10,537 bases of DNA from Acetobacteraceae bacterium (GTDB lineage Bacteria; Pseudomonadota; Alphaproteobacteria; Acetobacterales; Acetobacteraceae): assembly GCA_947476855.1 (NCBI GenBank), contig CANJSR010000145.1, forward strand, positions 1 through 10,537, given 5' to 3'. Shown one piece after another: positions 5,949-10,537 of the stretch (the stretch's first letter is position 1; every line of letters begins with the position of its first letter). Position numbers and translations under genes: made by a program. Below the pieces are notes generated by a model, which saw only the letters and a program-made list of their open reading frames with translations, searched no databases and was not told the origin of the DNA.

Positions 5949-7478
5949 ATGATCGACACCATTCCCTGGGCGCGTGATCTCGCCTCGGTCGTCGGGGAAC
6001 ATGGCCCCCGCATCGCCGCCCATGACGGGACCAACGCGCTGACCTTCTCCACCATGGCGGGCAAGGCCGCTCGGCTGGCCATGATCCTGCATGCGGAGGG
6101 GGCGGTGCATGGCGAACCGGTGGCGAGTTCGTTGCGGAACTCGCTCGACGCCGTCTGGGCCTCGGTCGGGCTGCGGATCGCGGGGGTGGCGGAGACGCCG
6201 TTGAATGCGAGCTATTCCGACGCCGAGAAGGCCTACTGCATCGGCATCGCCGGGGTGCGCCGGGTCGTCACCACCAAGGCGCAGGCGGCGGCGTTCCAGG
6301 CGCTGGCCTGCCAGGTGATCGTGGTCGAGGATATCCCGGACGAACCGGGCGACCTGGCCGCGCTGCCATCCGTGGCGGGGGCGGCGCATGGGCGGATCCT
6401 GTTCACGTCCGGCACCACCGGGCGGCCCAAGGCGATCGTCTACTCCCATGCGGCGCGCTGGATCGGGTCGCTGCTGCAACGCGCTCATTTCGAGACGATG
6501 CCGGGGCCGGGCAGCGCCGTCCTGCTGATGACCCCCTTCGTTCATGGGGCGGGGCTGCTGGCGCAAGGGTTCCATGAGCGGGGGGCGACGGCCTGGCTGC
6601 TGGATGGGGTGGACCTGCCGAAGGTGAAGGATGCGCTGGACCACGGGATGGTGGATCACATCTTTGCCCCGCCGACGCCTCTGGCCAGGATCGTCGGCGC
6701 GTATGAGGGACGGACGGTCCCCGGCATCCGCACGATCTTCTGCGGCACCGCGTCGCTGCTGCCGTCGCTGTACCAGAAGGCGCGGGCGATGTTCGGGCCG
6801 GTGGTGCGGATCACCTATGGCAAGACCGAGATGATCAACCCGATCACCGTCCTGCCTCCGGTTGAGACGGACGCCTACTACGCCGAACCCCAGGACGGGG
6901 ATGGCGTCTGCGTCGGCTGGCCGGGCACGGGGGTGGAGGTGCAGATCCAGGACGAGGCCGGGGCGGTCCTTGGGACCGATGGGGTGGGAGAGGTCTTCCT
7001 GCGCGGGCGGCATATGTATGAGGGGCACCTGGACTCGGCGGGGTTTCACCCGCTGCCGGCGGACGGGTTCCATGACACCGGGGACCTCGGCCGGGTTGAC
7101 GCACGGGGACGGCTGCACCTGGTCGGGCGGCTGGCCGATGTCATCAAATCAGGGGGTTACAAGCTCTACCCGGAGGAGATCGAGAGGGTCCTGACCGGAA
7201 CGGCGGGGACGGGCGCGGTGTCCGTCCTGTCGGTGCCGTCGGAGTACTGGGGGGAGATCGTGATCGCCGTGGCCGAGACGACCGACCCCGATTGGCCCGC
7301 CCGCGCCCAGGCGGCGTTGGGGGAGATCGCCCGGTTCAAGCACCCCCGCGCGCTGCTGATGCTGCCGGAGCTGCCGCGGAACGCGCAGGGGAAGGTCATG
7401 CGGCGCACGATCCGGGAGATGGTGCTGGAACGGTGGCGGGTGGTCGATGGGGCTTATCCGACGCTGGAGGCGAAGTAG
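5949..7478 (+). CDS. Class I adenylate-forming acyl-CoA synthetase (AMP-binding)
   Basis: This 509-residue cytoplasmic enzyme activates a carboxylic acid with ATP to an acyl-adenylate and transfers it to coenzyme A. The ANL-superfamily motifs appear in order. They are the phosphate loop LFTSGTTGRPK (151-161), ITYGKTEM (288-295), FHDTGDL (374-380), the hinge region GRLADVIKSGGYKLYPEEIE (393-412) and the C-terminal PRNAQGKVMRR (476-486), whose Lys482 is the adenylation lysine. The length is typical for short or medium acyl-, aryl- or succinylbenzoate-type ligases. The substrate cannot be read from sequence, so no symbol is given. The ATG at 5949 fits the usual N-terminus, though the ribosome site is weak. 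It lies between a LysR regulator and a TRAP-TAXI transporter, all on one strand, which suggests it activates whatever that transporter brings in. The stop region is partly duplicated just downstream (7479-7501). Confidence 0.92.
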   Translation: MIDTIPWARDLASVVGEHGPRIAAHDGTNALTFSTMAGKAARLAMILHAEGAVHGEPVASSLRNSLDAVWASVGLRIAGVAETPLNASYSDAEKAYCIGIAGVRRVVTTKAQAAAFQALACQVIVVEDIPDEPGDLAALPSVAGAAHGRILFTSGTTGRPKAIVYSHAARWIGSLLQRAHFETMPGPGSAVLLMTPFVHGAGLLAQGFHERGATAWLLDGVDLPKVKDALDHGMVDHIFAPPTPLARIVGAYEGRTVPGIRTIFCGTASLLPSLYQKARAMFGPVVRITYGKTEMINPITVLPPVETDAYYAEPQDGDGVCVGWPGTGVEVQIQDEAGAVLGTDGVGEVFLRGRHMYEGHLDSAGFHPLPADGFHDTGDLGRVDARGRLHLVGRLADVIKSGGYKLYPEEIERVLTGTAGTGAVSVLSVPSEYWGEIVIAVAETTDPDWPARAQAALGEIARFKHPRALLMLPELPRNAQGKVMRRTIREMVLERWRVVDGAYPTLEAK

Positions 7479-7501
7479 TCCGGCTCTGGAGGCCGAAGTA
7501 G
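7457..7501 (+). repeat. Tandem duplication across the CoA-ligase stop codon
   Basis: Positions 7457-7478 (the last codons and stop of the ligase) and 7479-7501 are two adjacent near-copies, 20 of 23 positions alike. Both carry CTGGAGG and CGAAGTAG, differing by two substitutions and one inserted C. The first copy supplies the real stop; the second is outside the gene. This looks like a small slippage or duplication event. Confidence 0.7.
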
Positions 7502-7536
7502 GGGGATACAACCCACATCTGGCCCGCCCCCTTTCC

Positions 7537-7565
7537 CGTCATGGCCGGGCTCGACCCGGCCACCC
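7537..7565 (+). repeat. REP-like palindromic repeat, copy B1
   Basis: The element starts CGTCATGG like copy A1 and matches it at 24 of 29 positions. The arms TGGCCGGG (7542-7549) and CCCGGCCA (7555-7562) form an eight-base stem around the loop CTCGA. The A-T pair nearest the loop in A1 is G-C here, a compensatory change. Confidence 0.85.
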
Positions 7566-7607
7566 ACGCGATGGCGGTGGTCCAACGCGGTGGCACCGGC
7601 GGGGGGC

Positions 7608-7636
7608 GGGTGGCCGGGTCACGCCCGGCCATGACG
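7608..7636 (-). repeat. REP-like palindromic repeat, copy B2 (inverted)
   Basis: Read on the minus strand, it matches copy B1 at 27 of 29 positions, with both differences in the loop. The arms are TGGCCGGG (7611-7618) and CCCGGCCA (7624-7631). With flanks, 7531-7565 and 7608-7642 form a 35-base inverted repeat with three mismatches, so the whole unit could also fold as one long cruciform. Confidence 0.85.
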
Positions 7637-7639
7637 CGA

Positions 7640-7736
7640 AAGGGGGCATGTGCGGACGGGAAGACGGGGAAGGGGGCGTGTGGGCACGGGAAGACGGGAG
7701 CGGGTGCATGCGCGGACAGGAAAGGATGCATGCGCG
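7640..7736 (+). repeat. Degenerate 30-base tandem repeat, about three copies
   Basis: Copy 1 (7640-7669) and copy 2 (7670-7699) are each 30 bases and differ at four positions. Both are built of AAGGGGGC, a TGTG-like core and ACGGGAAGACGGG. A shorter, more diverged third copy (7700-7726) and a ten-base remnant TGCATGCGCG (7727-7736) follow. The strand is strongly purine-rich. It starts right at the edge of palindrome B2. No coding function is apparent; the frame through it gives only low-complexity Arg/Gly. Confidence 0.65.
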
Positions 7737-7783
7737 ATTGCTCTTTCCTCCCCGCCTGAACACCCTTCATCGCGCCACGCCCC

Positions 7784-7818
7784 CCGTGCTAAGCAGGATC
7801 TTCCCGCATCGCACGGAG
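7784..7818 (+). promoter_or_regulatory. Possible hairpin covering the TAXI gene ribosome-binding site
   Basis: CCGTGC (7784-7789) is perfectly complementary to GCACGG (7811-7816), with a 21-base loop. The right arm overlaps GGAG (7815-7818), the Shine-Dalgarno site placed eight bases before the ATG at 7827. The stem could partly hide the ribosome site. A six-base match can occur by chance in GC-rich DNA, so this is only suggestive. Confidence 0.3.
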
Positions 7819-7826
7819 CACCCGCC

Positions 7827-8795
7827 ATGCATCTCCCCCGTCGCCATTTCGTCCAGTTCGGCCTCGCGGGGGCCGCAACGCTGCTCCTGCCGTTCGGGGT
7901 CCAGGCCCAGACCAAGCAGTTCTTCCGGATCGGCACCGGCGGCACGGCCGGGACCTATTATCCGGTGGGCGGGCTGATCGCCAACGCGATCTCCTCGGGC
8001 AGCCTCGATGCCTCGGCCGTCGCCACCAACGGGTCGGTTGCTAACGTCAATGGGATCGTCGGCGGATCGATGGAATCCGGCTTCAGCCAGTCCGACGTCG
8101 CGACCTGGGCCTATACCGGTACCGGCGTCTACCAGGGACGCCCGAAGGTCGACGAACTGCGCGCCATCGCCAACCTTTACCCCGAAACCGTCCATATCGT
8201 CGTCAAGAAGGGTTCCGCCATCCGCACCGTCGCCGACCTCAAGGGCAAGCGCGTGTCGATCGACGAACCCGGCTCGGGCTCCATCATCAACGCCAAGACT
8301 GTGCTGGCGGCCTACGGGATCAAGGACGGCGAGTACAAGGCCGAGAACCTGAAGCCCGGCCCCTCGGCCGAGAAGCTGAAGGATGGCGGGCTGGATGCGT
8401 TCTTCATCACCGGCGGCTATCCGACCGCGGCGGTGACCGAACTTGCCTCCACCGCGGGGATCGAGTTGCTGGCGATCGAGGGCGCCCCCGCCCAGAAGAT
8501 CATGGCCGAGTTCAAGTTCTTCGCCGCCGATGAAATTCCGGACGGCACCTACAAGGATGCCAAGGGCGTGAAGTCGCTCTCGGTCGGCGCGCAGTGGATC
8601 ACCTCGGCCAAGATCAGCGCCGACCTGGTCTATGCGGTGACCAAGGGGCTGTGGGACCAGAAGACCCGGGCGATGCTCGATGCCGGCCATGCCAAGGGCA
8701 AGGCGATCCGGCCCGAGACGGCGCTGGTCGGGCTTGGCATTCCCCTGCATGACGGGGCGGCGCGGTTCTACAAGGAAGCGGGGCTGCTGAAGTAG
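7827..8795 (+). CDS. TRAP transporter solute-binding protein, TAXI family
   Basis: This 322-residue periplasmic binding protein captures a substrate, often a dicarboxylate or amino-acid-like acid in this family, and delivers it to a TRAP permease. The N-terminus MHLPRRHFVQFGLAG is a twin-arginine-like signal (RR at 5-6, Phe8). A weakly hydrophobic stretch to about residue 25 and a likely cleavage after VQA (25-27) follow. The mature part opens with the TAXI hallmark RIGTGGTAGTYYPVGG (34-49). VHIVVKKGSAIRTVADLKGK, SIDEPGSGS and DAFFITGG are also typical. The ATG at 7827 has GGAG eight bases upstream. The open frame extends back to 7650, but only through repeat-derived sequence, so I reject that extension. 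The gene lies 39 bases before its permease. The substrate is unknown, and the nearby CoA ligase suggests a carboxylate. Confidence 0.93.
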   Translation: MHLPRRHFVQFGLAGAATLLLPFGVQAQTKQFFRIGTGGTAGTYYPVGGLIANAISSGSLDASAVATNGSVANVNGIVGGSMESGFSQSDVATWAYTGTGVYQGRPKVDELRAIANLYPETVHIVVKKGSAIRTVADLKGKRVSIDEPGSGSIINAKTVLAAYGIKDGEYKAENLKPGPSAEKLKDGGLDAFFITGGYPTAAVTELASTAGIELLAIEGAPAQKIMAEFKFFAADEIPDGTYKDAKGVKSLSVGAQWITSAKISADLVYAVTKGLWDQKTRAMLDAGHAKGKAIRPETALVGLGIPLHDGAARFYKEAGLLK

Positions 8796-8834
8796 TCCCG
8801 GCCGGATGCGCCCGCGCGACGCGGTGGATCACTC

Positions 8835-10537
8835 ATGCAGGCTGGCATGACGGCTGGGCTTGCCGACCCCGCGTCGCTGCAGAAGCTTGAGGAAACATTC
8901 GACCCCGAGGTCCGCTTCCGCCCGGTCCTGCCCGGGACCGGGTGGCTGATCGCGGGGCTGCTGTTCTCGCTGTCGATGTTCCATTTCTACACGGCGGGGT
9001 TCGGCCTGCTGCGGGAGACGACGCATCGCGGCATCCACATGGCCTTCGTGGCCGCGCTGATCTTCCTGGTCTTTCCGGCGCGAGCCAGCGGCCTGACCGC
9101 GACGCCTCGCGCGTCCTGGCACCATCCCGGCGGGATCGGGCTGTTCGACTGGGCGCTGGCCATCGCCGCCGTCACTGCCAGCCTCTATGTGCCCTGGATC
9201 TATGACGACCTGGCCTTCCGGGTCGGCAATCCGCTGGCCAGCGACGTCATCATGGGCAGCCTCGCGATCCTGGTGCTGCTGGAGGCGACTCGGCGGACCA
9301 TCGGCTGGGCGCTGCCGGCCATCGCCATCGGGCTGATGGCCTATGCGATGTTCGGCCGTTCCATGCCTGGCATCCTGGCGCATCCCGGCAATACCTGGAC
9401 CAGCATCGTCAACCACCAGTACCTCACCAGCCAGGGAATCTACGGCGTCGCGTTGGGCGTGGTGGCGACGTACGTGTTCCACTACGTGCTGTTCGGCGTG
9501 CTGGCGACGCGGATCGGGCTGGGGCGGTTGTTCATCGACTTGGCCTCGGCGTTGGCCGGGCGCTACGCGGGCGGGCCGGCCAAGGTTTCCATCTTCGGGT
9601 CGGCGATGTTCGGGATGATCTCCGGGTCGTCCATCGCCAACACGGTGACCGTGGGCTCGCTGACCATCCCGGCGATGACGCGGCTGGGCTATCCCCGCCA
9701 TTTCGCCGCGGCGGTGGAGGCGACGTCGTCCACCGGCGGGCAGATCACGCCCCCGATCATGGGCGCGGCGGCGTTCCTGATGGTGGAGTTCCTGAACCTC
9801 CCCTACGCCTCCATCATCCTGGCGGCCGTCGTGCCGGCCTTCATGCATTTCTTCGGCGTCTTCTGGCAGGTGCATTTCGAGGCCAAGAAGCTGGGCCTGC
9901 GCGGCATTCCGGTCGAGGAACTGCCGAATGTCCGCGAGGTCCTGCGCCGGGACTGGCCGACCTCGATCCCGCTGTTCGTGCTGCTGATCGTGCTGTTCTC
10001 GGGCTTTACCCCCTATCTGGCGGCGTTCTGGGGGATCACGGCCTGCGTCGTCGTGGGGCTGACGAACCGCCGCGGCGATGTCGCGCTGGGGTTCCTGGCG
10101 ATGGTCATCCTGGCCGATCTGGCGGGTGGGTTGTCCGAGGGCTGGGTCACCCTGTCGATCCTCGCCATCGCGGGCGCGGCCTGCGCGGTCAGCGTGACGC
10201 GCGACCGGCTGGGCCGCGATCGTCTGGCCGAGATCGGCGATGCCTTCGTCGTCGGCGCGAAATACGCGATCGCCGTGGGGGCCGCCGCCGCGACCGTCGG
10301 GCTGATCATCGGCGTCGTGACCCTGACCGGCGTGGGCTTCAAGATCTCCAGCATCGTCACCACGACGGCCGGTGTCCTGGCGGACATGAGCGGTTCGGTC
10401 CTGCCCGCCTTCCTGTTCGACGCGAAGTCGCTGACCCTCTTCTTCACCCTCGTCATGACCGCGATCGTATGCATCCTGCTCGGCTGCGGCGTGCCGACGA
10501 CCGCGACCTATATCATCATGGTCACGGTGGCGGCCCC
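8835..10537 (+). CDS. TRAP transporter permease, 4TM/12TM fusion (3' end off the right edge)
   Basis: This inner-membrane protein fuses the small (DctQ-like) and large (DctM-like) TRAP subunits, as is usual for TAXI systems. It drives substrate uptake, generally with a sodium or proton gradient. An uninterrupted frame of 567 codons runs to the window end. After a hydrophilic N-terminus come hydrophobic segments at about 37-56, 67-81 and 104-122, then many more. Family signatures are SIFGSAMFGMISGSSIANTV before residue 290, EATSSTGGQITPP (295-307) and GCGVPTTATY (550-559). Fused permeases of this type usually run to 640-850 residues, so the C-terminus lies outside the window. The start at ATG 8835 is chosen; an in-frame ATG at 8847 is also possible and has AGG at a usable distance. 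It follows the TAXI gene by 39 bases and is surely in the same operon. Confidence 0.93.
   Translation, partial: MQAGMTAGLADPASLQKLEETFDPEVRFRPVLPGTGWLIAGLLFSLSMFHFYTAGFGLLRETTHRGIHMAFVAALIFLVFPARASGLTATPRASWHHPGGIGLFDWALAIAAVTASLYVPWIYDDLAFRVGNPLASDVIMGSLAILVLLEATRRTIGWALPAIAIGLMAYAMFGRSMPGILAHPGNTWTSIVNHQYLTSQGIYGVALGVVATYVFHYVLFGVLATRIGLGRLFIDLASALAGRYAGGPAKVSIFGSAMFGMISGSSIANTVTVGSLTIPAMTRLGYPRHFAAAVEATSSTGGQITPPIMGAAAFLMVEFLNLPYASIILAAVVPAFMHFFGVFWQVHFEAKKLGLRGIPVEELPNVREVLRRDWPTSIPLFVLLIVLFSGFTPYLAAFWGITACVVVGLTNRRGDVALGFLAMVILADLAGGLSEGWVTLSILAIAGAACAVSVTRDRLGRDRLAEIGDAFVVGAKYAIAVGAAAATVGLIIGVVTLTGVGFKISSIVTTTAGVLADMSGSVLPAFLFDAKSLTLFFTLVMTAIVCILLGCGVPTTATYIIMVTVAA

Larger units (their letters stand above)
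7479..7826. other. 348-base non-coding gap between the CoA ligase and the TAXI gene
   Basis: No gene is supported. In order, the gap holds the second copy of the stop-codon duplication, an inverted pair of palindromic repeats (7537-7565 and 7608-7636), a degenerate 30-base tandem repeat (7640-7736), and a leader with a possible hairpin and Shine-Dalgarno site for the TAXI gene. Its size means the transporter may have its own promoter, although no clear -35/-10 pair is visible in 7737-7814. No T-tract follows the palindromes, so they are not classical intrinsic terminators. Confidence 0.6.

Noticed and set aside
5778..7118. 446-codon minus-strand frame opposite the CoA ligase
   Set aside because: The ligase has all ANL motifs on the plus strand; this frame gives an Arg/Pro/Asp-rich sequence with no recognisable fold.
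7640..7736. Possible CRISPR array in the tandem repeat
   Set aside because: The units are contiguous, degenerate and lack spacers, and no cas gene is nearby.
7541..7759. 72-codon plus-strand frame starting inside palindrome B1
   Set aside because: MAGLDPATH and SRPAMT are translations of the two palindromes, followed by the tandem repeat; not a real gene.
7650..7826. 59-codon upstream extension of the TAXI gene
   Set aside because: It would translate the tandem repeat and bury the signal peptide; ATG 7827 has a ribosome site and a proper signal sequence.
8829..9875. 348-codon minus-strand frame opposite the TRAP permease
   Set aside because: The plus strand encodes transmembrane segments and TRAP signatures; the minus frame is His/Arg/Gln-rich low complexity.

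Overview
This is a GC-rich bacterial window with third-position G/C bias in every gene. It contains eight protein-coding genes, the first and last cut by the window edges, and no rRNA, tRNA, CRISPR or transposase gene that I can see. The gene types (TRAP-TAXI transport, a YgfZ-type protein, a DmlR/CrgA-like LysR regulator) and the GC-rich palindromic intergenic repeats containing CGTCATGG suggest an alphaproteobacterium, perhaps of the Acetobacteraceae/Rhodospirillales. That placement is inference; there is no phylogenetic marker here.

The left part (1-3637) is read leftwards. A GT4-type glycosyltransferase (2606-3637) is followed with no gap (TGA directly abutting ATG) by a glutamine-dependent asparagine synthase-like amidotransferase (842-2605). 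This pair looks like part of a cell-surface glycan pathway. After a 71-base gap comes the 5' part of a zinc-type alcohol dehydrogenase (1-770, running off the left edge). It keeps the catalytic zinc ligands but lacks the four-cysteine structural zinc lobe.

A short divergent region (3638-3714) separates these from genes read rightwards. They are a YgfZ/GcvT-like folate-binding protein (3715-4530), which has no visible Shine-Dalgarno site, and a LysR-type regulator (4651-5541). Next come a class I adenylate-forming acyl-CoA synthetase (5949-7478), a TAXI-family TRAP solute-binding protein with a Tat-like signal peptide (7827-8795), and a fused 4TM/12TM TRAP permease (8835 to the right edge). 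The last two are clearly one transporter. With the ligase and regulator they plausibly form an uptake-and-CoA-activation module for an unidentified carboxylate.

The two long gaps on either side of the CoA ligase (5542-5948 and 7479-7826) each carry an inverted pair of the same 29-base palindromic element. Stem differences between copies are compensatory, which marks them as a REP/BIME-like family. The second gap also holds a degenerate 30-base tandem repeat and a small tandem duplication spanning the ligase stop codon. No obviously new defence or mobile system is present. The intergenic repeats, the lobe-less dehydrogenase and the transporter-ligase module are the parts most worth a second look.
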